Assembly: GCA_033439295.1 (NCBI GenBank)
Contig: JAVTLE010000005.1
Span: 3,150,501 to 3,214,500, forward strand
Reading direction: 5' to 3'
Length of the DNA: 64,000 nt
Source: Deuterostichococcus epilithicus
Taxonomy: Eukaryota > Chlorophyta > Trebouxiophyceae > Prasiolales > Stichococcaceae
How positions within the stretch are numbered: position 1 is the stretch's first letter; each line of letters starts with the position of its first letter. Below, one piece after another: positions 40,701 through 50,979 of the stretch. The translations under genes were made by a program, and so were the position numbers. The notes beneath the pieces are model-generated. The model was not told where the DNA came from, did no database searches, and worked only from the letters and a program-made list of their open reading frames with translations.

Positions 40701-43700
40701 GTTGGGAGGACGAGGCAGGTGGTTCGATGCACCCTGTGAGAGCCTGCATCCATGCTGTGTTCTGCAGTTGCTGCAGAGACACAAACACACGCAGGCTTGG
40801 CTACTGCAGTGGCAGCCTGGCGCACGAGCAGGTGCTCCCGGGAGTTGAAAGCCAGACGAGGGGGTGCCTGGAGCGCACCCCAAGCTGAGCACGGCCTCGG
40901 TAAAGGCGCACAGCTGCGGCGCCAGACCGAGGCAAAGCGTCCTCGCCGACAACTCGGCCTTGGTCTCGGCCACGCTCCGGCGCTTGCTGTCCTCGTCACC
41001 CTGCAATGTACACAGCGCGGACATATGAACAGGAGAGTTTTCAAGCGGCTCAGCCTGCCAACGACCATAACCTCAGATGCTTCCCGATCACGCATGAGAG
41101 TATGCTATGCCTGTGACGTCAGCAATTCGCACTTGCTCTGCGGGCGGGTCCAGACAGACAGGCAGGCAGCGGCAGGTGGCCCCCTCCCTCAAATCAGCCC
41201 TCCGGGCAACTCACCTCGAAGCCCTGCCATGGCAGCATGCCATCGGCCAGGAAGACGAGCGAGTAGGCAAGCGACTCCAGGTCATCCCGCGGCATGGCCA
41301 CCCGCCCCAGGTGTGCGTGCAGGCTTGCATATCGCGTCGTGCCCCTGCCGCCAGAGCACGAGGTACGCTTGGCCAGCATCGCAGCTTGAGCATGGACACA
41401 CTGAGCATGATGCACGGACGGCATCAAGTGCGTGACACATGTGGAGGCGCTGGGATACGTTCTGCTGGGTGTTGGTGACAGGGCAGACGGCAGCAGCAGT
41501 GTCGGTGGTTTGGAGACCAATGGGCCGCACCTGAAGTTGGTCAGATCGGACGCATAGCGCTTCCGGGTGCCGTCCTTCCACCGCCACGCCGCCGCTGCGA
41601 TGCGGGGACATGCACACGCGCATCACGCAAGGCGCACCGTCCGGGGGACGAGTCACAGCACGAACACGACTTCGCAGCAGCCGCGAGGCGAGCGCAATGG
41701 CGCAGCACAGTGCAATGCCGACTGGCACACAACTGCGGGTTATGAGCGCATCAGGCTTTCCAGCTGAGAGATGCGCACTGAGGCCTAGGTCTACGAGGTG
41801 CAGCCGCGGCGGCTCGCCGCCGGTCGTGCGCCCAAGCACCAGGTTCTCCGGCTTCATGTCGCCGTGCACAAACCTGTGCACAGGGTGCGGCATCACGATC
41901 GAACCACTGCTCGCTGGCTGCTCCGCCTCGAGTCGCATCGCATGCCCGAGCTGCCTGCCTTGCTGCTGGCAGCTTTGTTACCATGCGCATGTCCTGGTGC
42001 CAGGCCGCCGCGTGAGCTCATGAGCAGTAGATGCTGGCGGCGACTGAGGGAGTTGAGTGGATACGAGTAGGGGAGGCGAGCCGCACCCTCGGGAGTGCAG
42101 GTGCCACAGCATTGTCACGCTCTCGATGGCGATGCAGGCCAGCATGCGGTCTACGAAGCGGTGCGGCGCCACCATCAGCACATCGAAGAGGCTGCTGCCC
42201 AGAAGTTCCATGATCTGTTGATGCAAAACGGTAGAATGTCACGCCTTGTGAGTTGTCACGCCATGACAGGTCCAATGGGGGCGCATGCTGGGAGAGAAGC
42301 ACTGCGCGGTCAGGTGGCCACAGCAGGAGCCAAATGTGCAGATACGCCGCCTGAATGGACAAAGCAGCAGGTTCGGGACACAGCTGCATGGGGACTGCGC
42401 ATGCAATGGAAGGGTCACCATGACGTTCCAGTCGCCAACGCGGCCCTTAGCATAGAAGCGTCCGAGTCCATAACACTCACCGATGTCCCTGCGTGCACGA
42501 TGCCACAGTCTGTTCCCCATCTGAAATGCCAGTAGCTGAGAGCATCTCTGAGCCTGAGCAATCTCGCGCATGCACACGCACTTGTACATGGCCCACTCGT
42601 GCGCGGCCTGATCATCAGCGCGCTTTTCGAACTTGACCGCCACCTGAGGAAGCAGCAGCATGTTTTGAGCCCCAGGTTGATTGCTTCTGCGAGGCCCTGC
42701 AGCATATAATTTTCCTGGCCTCCTGAAGGCGCACCTGCGCCGGCTTGGTTGTTGCTCGGCCAAGCGCTGTCTTCACCCCCAGATACACCTGCATTTGGTT
42801 CACAACGCCGCATCAAATCGGTCACATCGGCAGCCTCATGCCAGCTCCGAGCTTGACACACATGTGACAACCAATCGCCAACTTACCTGCCCGAAACCGC
42901 CCTTGCCAAGGCGCTTGTGTATCGTGTAGGTCGCCGACGTGCCGACTTGGACCTTCAAGTGTTCAATGGAAGCAAAGGTTTCAGAACGCCCCTGAAACCT
43001 GGCACATGCAGCATCACATGCAGCTTGAGCCGTTCGCGAAGAGCATGTTCGGCCATAAGCCCCACCTTTCTCGGCACTGCCTCCTCCTGCGCAGCGTCCG
43101 TCTCTGGTGGCTGCACTGCCGGCTGCCTAGGTGCTGCTGCGCCGAACTCGTCAGGCCGTGCCTCATGCTGCTGCGGTTGCCGCCACCTGCCGTACAGCGG
43201 CAGGTGCCCGTCGGCACTCTTGCCACTGCTGCTGTCTGAGGAGAGGCATTGGACCGAGGCCGGCTGCTGCCGCTGCCGCTTTGCACCTACATGGCATGCA
43301 TGGGGGTTTCTGTGAGTGCAATTCGAATAGTACCAGGGCCGATTGCAATACGACAGCTTTCAAGGATGATGATCATCAGGAGGCTTCAAGCCAATAGATG
43401 GTGGTCACCGCCTTGCGCGTCAACAGTGCGCAGTGACCAGGAAAAAGAAGATCGGTAGCCGGAATGATGCCACATCTCAAATGCTCGCATGAGTGAGATG
43501 CAACGATATCCACAGACGCAAGATGGTTCACCTCTCTTCGGCGTGCCTTCCGATAGCAACACGACTGGATCATCCCTTGTGCCGAGGGGCAGCCCCGCTT
43601 CCACCCGCCGCTGCCCGATGTTCAAGACTGCACCCTTCTGAACATCCCGAAGAGCCTCTGGCTGCCTCACCGCGCCCCGCTTGCGCTGCTGCTGCTGCTG

Positions 43701-43706
43701 CTGCAT
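37745..43706 (-). CDS. MUT9-like protein kinase (MLK/PPK, casein kinase I group), complete
   Basis: Twenty-two exons fit in phase: 43532-43706, 43066-43286, 42887-42991, 42735-42788, 42582-42643, 42419-42488, 42087-42214, 41779-41873, 41531-41594, 41215-41344, 40879-41000, 40618-40672, 40194-40306, 39824-39901, 39590-39656, 39377-39403, 39091-39148, 38834-38943, 38589-38678, 38372-38429, 38182-38225, 37745-37891 (TGA); 690 residues, the usual MLK length. N-terminal polyGln and basic stretch; P-loop [20 protein letters not shown] (Lys); [18 protein letters not shown]; catalytic loop [20 protein letters not shown] (DLG for DFG, as in this family); [36 protein letters not shown]. The MLK-specific C-terminal repeats follow: [65 protein letters not shown] and [20 protein letters not shown]. 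Chlamydomonas Mut9p phosphorylates histones in silencing; plant PPKs act with photoreceptors. Confidence 0.95.
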
Positions 43707-45057
43707 GTCTGCAGGTCACTCCAATCAACCTGGAATTCAAAATGGCGCTATCAAATGGTGCAAGACAATGCAGGCTATCCTCTACCAGGCATATCCAGAT
43801 GTGCCATGCGATGGAGACGGACATCACTTGGTCGTCCTGGCATGCCACGGTGCTCACAACAGCAGATCAACAGTGGTGTTGTTGTGAGCTGGATTGTGTC
43901 GGAAGGGGGTAAGCCAACCTAGGACACATCCCCCAGAGGGTCAGATTACGCTTCGTGTTTGGCTTCGACTTTCAGGGTTTTATGTCCTCGTCAGCGTTTC
44001 GGCGAGCCACAACTCCCACAAGTGTTGTCTTTACAGCTAGCACTCGCGACAAGTGTTCGACTTGGTTTCGCCGAGGCGATCGTTTCGCGTCTGTGTCCCT
44101 CGCCTGCACCCATTCTGCACCCGTTCAGCAACCCCTAGGAGCCCGCCTTTGTCCTGCAGCTCTGTCCAGCTTGGCATCCAGCTTGGGCCTGACATGTTGC
44201 AGCCGAGGCAAGCCCACCTGCCACCGACAGTGCGATGGCAGCCGCTGCACTGTCGCAGGGTATCAGTCTCCAGAGTTGCGCGGCACAGCCGGTCGCGAGC
44301 GGTCAAGTTTCTCCCGCGCGCCACGGATGAGCGGCAGTGCTGCCATGCGGACCAGCAGGCGGACGGCTCGCAGCACAGTCCGCATCAGACCAGCTCAATT
44401 GTGACGTATGCGCACCCGGACGCAGTGCGTAGGCGGCGAGAGCACCAGCAGAGGTGCGACATGTGCCAATCCAGAAGCCCCGAAACGGCCGAAGGACATC
44501 TGCAGTCAGCACGGCTGCGCGCGATCGCCGACAGCGTGGAACACATTGGCCCAGCTTGGGGGCGTTTGCTCCCATGATCGAGGGCCCCCAAGCCCTCAAT
44601 AAGGCCGGTGTGAGGGTCGGTGACAGTATGGCATAAGGCGCAGGGGCCACTCGGCAGCTCGGGCCGCGTGCAGACTCCGGCAGTGTCAGCCAAACCGGGC
44701 CTGTTCTAGATGCGCTATTCCATCGCCGCTGCGGGGACCGCGCACCTGCAGCTTCCGCCCGACTATAAAGTGCTCGGAAAAGGAGCTCGGGCTGCCTTTA
44801 TTCGGATAGCCCAATCGGCTGACCTCGTTGTATGCCTCGTGCCGCAGGAAGCAGCTCCGAGACCAGGAGATACAGGAGCTGCGCGCAGTCGGGTCAGAAT
44901 GGTGCGCCTCCCGTGCTTCGACACCTTACAATCGTTCCTGCCCTAAGTTGCTGGGTTGTTTTCTGCAGCTCCAGCCTACGACACACCTAAATGCGACCAT
45001 GCAAAAATGTATTCTGGTCTTTCAGGGCGCTGACCCAACCTTTCTCTGCAAAACTAG
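43707..45057. other. Unresolved: kinase upstream region and thioredoxin first exon(s)
   Basis: The kinase start at 43706 faces left, so its promoter lies here. The thioredoxin gene must have at least one upstream exon ending in TG. A plus-strand start at 43982 (MSSSAFRRATTPTSVVF, transit-peptide-like) is a candidate, but no join was proven. A TATAAA lies at 44765. Confidence 0.4.
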
Positions 45058-45705
45058 GTGGCGTCTCCAGCCTCCGGCCAACATGCAAACGGTCCACACC
45101 AGGGCAGAGTATGACAGCGCACTGCTGCAGTGCAAGGCGCATTACGGCCTGGTGGTCGTGGATTTTTTCGCGCCCTGGTGTGCGGGCTGCCGCTGCATGT
45201 ACCCGAAGCTGCGCCAGATCGCCGCCGCCAACCTAGATGTCGCGTTCATCAAGGTGAGGGGTTTTGCTTCTGGCGTCCGTAACGAGCAACACAGCTGCTG
45301 TGTCCAGGGCTCGCAACGAGAAACAGAGATTGGTCTCAGCATTGAGCCAGTGACAGCAAGCAATCAGACCTGCATAGCCGGCCACCTCTACAATCTGCAG
45401 AACGATTGTCTGCACAACAGCATGTCGGCGCATCCGATCCAACACGTCCAGACTGGAATCTGCTGCATCTGGTGGACCAGGTGAACACGGAGACGGACGA
45501 GATGCGGCACCTTAGCCAGGAGCTCGGGGTGACGGGGCTGCCCTACTTCAACCTGCATGCGGGGCACAAAGTGCAGGCCTTTGCGGCTAACCTGTCCAAG
45601 GTCGGCCGCCTGCGCACGGAGATCAGCGCGCTGAAGGATGCCATCACCGCGCAGGCCGAAGCAGTTGCGGCGCAGCCTGGCAGCGTGATTCAGGGCGTGG
45701 TCTGA
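45058..45705 (+). CDS. Atypical Cys/His-rich thioredoxin (ACHT type), 3' exons
   Basis: Two exons are firm: 45058-45253 and 45481-45705 (TGA). The first opens mid-codon. With a TG from the previous exon it would read WWR-LQPPANM, matching the WWEKGLKPNM start of plant ACHT/lilium-type thioredoxins. Then come VHTRAEYDSALL, LVVVDFFAPWCAGCR (active site CxGC, WCAGC instead of WCGPC), VAFIK, VNTETDEMRHLSQELG, VTGLPYFNLHAGHKVQAF and an Ala/Gln-rich tail. ACHTs are plastid thioredoxins of less reducing potential that pass electrons to 2-Cys peroxiredoxin. The transit peptide exon was not resolved, so plastid location is by family. Confidence 0.82.
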
Positions 45706-46274
45706 TGCGGCAGGCCCTCGCCACAGCCGCTGTCTTAGTTATCAGTCATAGTCGCGGCCGTCCTCGTCCTTTTGTACGTCTAGGATCTATATGCCCTTGT
45801 GGCTCTGTATCATCAGTCGAGGCTTGGTCGTCAGAAGAGCAAGTAGTTTCAGATGCTTGGCAGCCACCATCAGGCGTGAGCAGCGCGCACATGCCCGCGC
45901 GCGTTTGAGTTGTCAGGGGCAGCAGGAGCGGGGTGGGCGGCCTTATGCAGCCTCCTCAAGTGGTGTTCCGCGGTCGGTCACATTTGATATACTTACCTAT
46001 ACCTTCTCAGCATTGTTGTTGCGGCTCCGCCGCACAGACCCATATTGTTTCGTGTTTTGCAGCCACACAAGTCGATCGTTGATTGGCATTGGCTTTGTGG
46101 ATGTAAGCACTTGGCTCGAACCAACCTAGGTTCATCTAGCAAGTCCCCTCGAGTGACAGCTTTTACAGTCCTCTTTCAGAACGCAATGGCCCGCGTCGAC
46201 AAGAATTTAACAATGTGCCAAATGCTGGCACTGCATTGACGATGCCTAGAGCTCGACATTCTTCAATTCCGACG
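45706..46274. other. Intergenic, convergent 3' flanks of ACHT and SDR
   Basis: No gene recognised. A minus-strand TGTAA at 46163-46167 probably ends the SDR transcript. Confidence 0.5.
46163..46167 (-). terminator. TGTAA polyadenylation motif of the SDR gene
   Basis: TTACA on the plus strand, 108 bases past the SDR stop on the minus strand. Confidence 0.55.
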
Positions 46275-48266
46275 TCAATACCTGCAATTGCCGCTGAGAC
46301 CGGCAAACAGCGCATCGAAATCGGTCGTGGGCGAGCCGTTGCCGGGCTCTTTGGCGATAGCATCCACCGACCTGTATAAAATCGAAATCTCCTTCAACTC
46401 CTTTCAAGAGGGCGGCCAATGTGCAGACGACAGCCGGAAGGCAAAATACAATGCGCTGTTGGCAGCAGCAGCAGCGGCAGCAGCGGTAGCAGACCGGTTG
46501 GCCGCAGAGGGCGCGTTTAGTGCCGCAACGGCCAGCGCCGCGACATCGTCACGGGGGATGCGGCGCGAAGTGCCCTCGCTCTCCGCCTTTTTCAGCAACT
46601 CGTCATCGACACCCAAAACCAACTCCCGCTCACCGCCCTGCGCGGGCCACCCGACCAAATGCTTTGAGTGCCAGTGGTAGTGAGCCCCCGGACCGGACGA
46701 CAAAGGGGTCGCATGACGATGCGCTGCCACTGGCAGCGGCAACAGGCTATATAACCGCACCACACATGCGCTTTTTGAAGTGGGGCGGGGGGTCCAGACA
46801 GCCTCTGAGAACAAGACAGACACTGCGCCAGGAGGCACGCTCTGAGGAGGCGCGCACCGGCTCGTCAAAAAGGCCGCCGGGGTGGATGATGGTGTAGTTG
46901 AGGCCGGAGCCTATCAGGTGCTCCTCCGCCTTGCGCTTCCATTTCAGGATGTTTCCTGTGGTGAGCACAGCTGATTGGGCACTTGGTTCCGCATCCAAGT
47001 CACAAACCCCTGTCTCGTCTAACAGTAACATTCGTCTGCAGCAGGCGTCCCACCATTTCCCAGTGAGTTCAGGCGGTTGGACGGGTCCGTTCCGCCCATG
47101 CTGCCGACCAGCACAACCTGCAGCCGCCACATTGAAAGCCGATGACCTTCTGACGGCCTGGCTCTTGTCCTGGCAACTTCAGCTCTAGCCACAATCGTGC
47201 AGGTGCACACGCTTACGCGGATACATCACTGAAGGCTTGCCTTCTCGATGCCTGCCGCCTTTGCGGCATCAACCTGCGCCTTTTGCCCCAGCCAGTCGAC
47301 CTGCTCCGGCATGCCTGAGGGAACGAGTGCAGGTTCACTCTCGCAGCGCAAGTTTCACTCTTTGCTTCCCCGGATCAGCTTCAGCAAGACATGAGAACCC
47401 TGCATCACTACGACCGAGCCATGCCTGTCAGTGCACCTAGCCCCATTCGAGCAGCGATCGTCGTGAAACCCTGAAACACCAACCTGACGGGTAATGAAAC
47501 TCCGGCGGCTGGCCCTCTTTCGGCGGCCCTTTCATCTGAGGGACCCCACTGGTGGCGATCACCAGCGCCTGCGCGCCACTGAAGGCCTGCTGCAGCGCCT
47601 CTGGTGCGCCGTCAGACGTGAGATCGACAACGAAGATCGCGTCCTTTGACACTCCCTCGAGAGCGGCCGCACTCTGTGTGGAGAATATGCGCCGCCGTCA
47701 ATGTTGTTTTCTTGGCCACTAAATCAGTGGGAAACACAGCCACAGGAGCAAGCGGAGGCGCAAGCACAAGCACAAGCACAAGCACAAGCACAAGCACAAG
47801 CACAAGCTCACACGGCCATCACCTGCTGGCTGCGCACTACGGCAACGACGCTGTATTTGTCTGACTCTGCCAGAAGTCGCTTCACCGTCAGCCCGCCGGT
47901 CTTGCCGCCAGCGCCAGTGACCACCACCTGCAATGGCATCGGCCAAGACGATGTCTGCTGCCTTCGTGTATCGCTTATCAATATAATTTTGAATCTCCCG
48001 AGATTGACTTTCCCAATACGAGTGCGGACCTTGAGCGGCGCGCCAGCTGCAGCTGAGCAGCTGCATGCGGCGCGTCGCTGCACGGCGCTGCCAGGGCGCC
48101 GCTGGGTCCGAAAGGCATCGCGAGATGAGGCCTGCTGTGACACCGTGATGCGACTGGTCTGAAAACCGCCTCCCGTGCGGCTGCACTGTATGCTTTGAGG
48201 CATCTGCTGCGTCTGACGCACGGCGCCATATGCACATGTGCTAGAGGCCATTGCCATGGTCTGCAT
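46275..48266 (-). CDS. Plastid NAD(P)-binding Rossmann protein (atypical SDR, At5g02240-like)
   Basis: Eight exons fit in phase: 48030-48266, 47823-47927, 47484-47673, 47241-47314, 47054-47117, 46858-46955, 46495-46637, 46275-46371 (TGA); 335 residues. The first exon is a Ser/Gln/Arg-rich transit-like peptide (MQTMAMASSTCAYGAV). Then VVVTGAGGKTGGLTVKRLL (GxxGxxG dinucleotide site), AIFVVDLTSDGAPEAL, ALVIATSGVPQMKG, PEQVDWLGQKAQVDAAKAAG, VVLVGSMGGTDPSNRLNSLG, KWKRKAEEHLIGSGLNYTII and HPGGLFDEP, LVLGVDDELL, RRIPRDDVAALAVAAL, and EPGNGSPTTDFDALFAGL. Each block matches the plant At5g02240 protein, a plastid NADP-binding protein without a proven substrate. The intron after 47241 begins GC (AAG|GCAAGC). 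A hexamer microsatellite sits in intron 2. The gene is divergent from the PAP-like gene. Confidence 0.92.
47761..47807. repeat. (CAAGCA)n microsatellite in SDR intron 2
   Basis: About eight hexamer units end 15 bases from the exon 47823-47927 donor. Confidence 0.9.
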
Positions 48267-48481
48267 GGCGTATGCCTACCAACTCCCTACGAACAAAGAG
48301 GTATATGTATGTAAATGAAAGGATTTGAATTGCCAGAAACGCAACTAACAACTTGCAAACGAACGAGACAAAACCCGTGCTGTCTGCGTGCGTGTGCATG
48401 CACGGCCATGCATGACACGTCAACTGGTCCATTGTCACTTCACATTTCATCATCGCAGTTACGTGTCCCACGTATTGCAGT
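48267..48481. promoter_or_regulatory. Compact divergent promoter, SDR (-) / PAP-like (+)
   Basis: Only 215 bases separate the two start codons. The stretch contains an AT-richer tract near 48296-48340. The shared promoter role is inferred from layout. Confidence 0.5.
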
Positions 48482-50557
48482 ATGATGCTGGCCAGCGCGA
48501 AGCCCGTCTCAAGCGTCCACAAAACGCAGCATCAGCAGGCATCCCCCAGTCAGCGTTTTCAATTGCGGAGTGCACAGCCGCGTCAAAGAGTGTCTCTCAC
48601 CAGGTTCTTACTGCTCGCAAGACGTCCTGCATGTGCATTTTGGTGTCGAAGCTGGCTTGGCCCAAGCTCCGTTGTGCAGCCTTTTGCACCGCGGCAATCA
48701 TGCGTTTGTCGCCAGCAGGAGACAACGAGCCTTCACGACTTCACGTCGACTACAGAAGGTCTCAGCAACCGCAGCAGAAGGTGCTCCCAGCGACTGTACA
48801 TATAGACGAGGTGTCGTCTGCATGCGCCTAATGCGGCACCTGCCCGGACGTTGTGCGGCAATGTGGATCAGGCCATCTCAGCCGCACCGAGCTGTCCTGC
48901 ATGACCAGAGCTCCATCGACTGCATGGCGATTGATACTTCCGGCTCTGAGGCGCGCCAGCCCCTGAACAAGTTCGCATTAGCGCATCCGCAATGCCACAT
49001 GTTCAGGCGCCACAGCCAGCGGAGCCTCCGGCGGCAGCGGGACCAACGGGGCGGCGGAGCTGCTCCGCACGGCAGCGGAGGGGCGGACGCTCGTGCCCAA
49101 GGCCGAGCTCTTCAAGGCGCTGAAGGCATTGAACAAGCAGCGGCTCAAGGTGTGGTTGATGGCCCGCGACAGGTTTGTCCATTCGCTGCGCAGACAGGAA
49201 TCGTGGCGCTGCAATCATCATTCCTTACTGCAGTGTGCCATCCAGTGTCAATCGGAGGCAGTTCACGGCATGCAGGGCGGAGATGAGTGGTACAAGCTCC
49301 TGGGCGGCGAAGCTGCGCCGGGGCGGCGGTGGCGGCTCATCTACACAGTAGGTAGGCCGGGAAAGCGAGTGATGACGATTGCCTTGCACATGGCAGTCTT
49401 CAGAAGTCATGCGGTTTGCCTCTGCTGGCCAGCAGCCCGCGTGAGTGCCAATTGTGCAATGAGCTTGCCTTGCCTGGCAGCAGAAGCAGGCTTCAGAGCA
49501 CAGGCTTGCCACTGCGCGCCGCTGCTGAGTTCGATGGAGTATCGCATGTGCAAGAGGATGCGTGGGTGGAGGGCGTGCATGCAGACGCCAGGATCCATCC
49601 CAGTGCAGGCAGCCACATGCTGGGGCAGTCACCCTGAGGCACTGTGGCGCTTGTGCGGCTGCTCATCACAACAGTATGTGCAACAAGGACAGCCAAGGGC
49701 GGGCTGTAAAAGGACTGGAATACAGACACAGCAGCCCACGACAAGTCGCCCTCACGCCGGCGAGTGTTGTCGTCAAATTGAATGCTTCGAGTCAACTCCA
49801 CAGGCAAGGACGAGCTGGAGAAGGATCGCAAGGGGGAGAAGGCGGCGCAGGGGAAGTTCTTCCCGCTGACGGCGGCGCAGCGGTACGACCCGGAGGCCAA
49901 GGAGCTGGAGAACGGGGTGTTCCTGGGTCACGTGGCGGCGCTCACCTTCCTGGGCCCGCACGAGTGGCAGAAGGTGCGGGAACACACTCCTGGTGCTGGT
50001 GGCTCTGGCTGCTCGAGTCTGTTGAAAATCCACGAGGGCTGAGGATGCAGGGTCAGGACACAGGCGTGGTGCTGCACGGTGCGTGCGGTGGATGCGAAGG
50101 CGTCGCATTTCAGGCTGTGCCCCCTGCCTGCGCAGAACAAGCTGGTGTTCAACTTCTGGAGGCTGAACATCAAGCTGGGGCCCTTCAAGTTCGGCTTCGA
50201 CATCAAGAAGGGCGACAAGGACGCGCCGTGCGTCTCATTCGGCTGTCTGGAGTTGTCAGTAACCAGAATGAAGAGACGCTGCAGCGGCTCACACACCGTT
50301 GCTGTGGGTACACAAGCATTTCAGCTGGTGTCACTTCAAAACCCGCGTTCACTGCAGCCTGTGCCATGCATTAGAATTCGTCCTCACGCCTGGCTTGTTG
50401 TGTCATGCACAGGTTTGACGCCAAGGACAAGGGGCTACCATTCTTTGTGTTTTTCTACATTGACGAGCACATCGCGGTCGCCAAGGGCAGGGGCGGCGGC
50501 TGGGCCTACTGGGCGAGGACCGACCCCAAGTGGGACCTAGAGCACGGCATCGTCTGA
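48482..50557 (+). CDS. Plastid-lipid-associated protein/fibrillin-like conserved protein (tentative)
   Basis: Firm exons: 49007-49149, 49276-49351, 49804-49973, 50136-50227, 50413-50557 (TGA), all in matching phase. A transit-like first exon probably starts at 48482 (MMLASAKPVSSVHKTQ), but its donor was not resolved. Read-out: AAELLRTAAEGRTLVPKAEL, LNKQRLK, GGDEWYKLLGG, RRWRLIYTVGKDELEKDR, KFFPLTAAQRYDPEAKELEN, GVFLGHVAALTFLGPHEW, NKLVFNFWRLNIKLGPFKF, GFDIKKGDKD, FDAKDKGLPFFVFFYIDEHI and AVAKGRGGGWAYWART. The pattern W-R-L-I-Y-T, an internal beta-rich core, and the closing IDE-x-IAVA-x-GR-GG resemble plant PAP/fibrillin-domain proteins of the thylakoid. I am sure of the gene but not of the family name. 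Confidence 0.68.
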
Positions 50558-50979
50558 CCGCCAGGTCTGGCGCCTTGCTGCTGGCGGTACGACATGTTCT
50601 GGAGATCGGCCTGCAGACGGCAGAGGATTCGGAAACAGCGATACGATTCGATTAGCCGAGTTTTGCTCGTTTGGAATACCTATTCTGAGTTGATGATGGA
50701 GATCTGTGGAGCTGAGAGCGAATGTTTTGTACCATGACTCCGCCCTTTGGGGCAGGCGCACACTGGACAGTCACAACATTGACGACACAGATGTCACCTT
50801 GTCAAAAAGATCAGACAACTTCAAAACCACAAGCACCACCGTCAACGTGTTCCAAGTGCAACAATGAGCGCGAGCAATCAGCAGTCATGTCAAGTGTGCC
50901 ATCTCGTTCAGCAGCAAGACATCAGCGCCTCCGTGCAGCGGGTTCCGGCGATCAGGTCCGCCGGTGCAGCCTGCGCTCC
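50558..50979. other. Intergenic, convergent 3' flanks of PAP-like and coiled-coil genes
   Basis: 422 bases, nothing recognised. Confidence 0.5.

Noticed and set aside
39725-41095. 456-residue minus-strand open frame
   Set aside because: It reads through several introns of the MUT9-like kinase mostly in the wrong frame. The true exons are 40879-41000, 40618-40672, 40194-40306 and 39824-39901.
44037-44324. Minus-strand frame with CSGCHRTVGGRWACLGC, zinc-finger-like
   Set aside because: Isolated CxxC pair without the rest of a finger family, in a region whose likely use is the thioredoxin 5' end.
43982-44404. Plus-strand start MSSSAFRRATTPTSVV as the thioredoxin transit peptide exon
   Set aside because: Looks like a transit peptide, but no donor was found that joins in phase to 45058, so it was not included in the gene.
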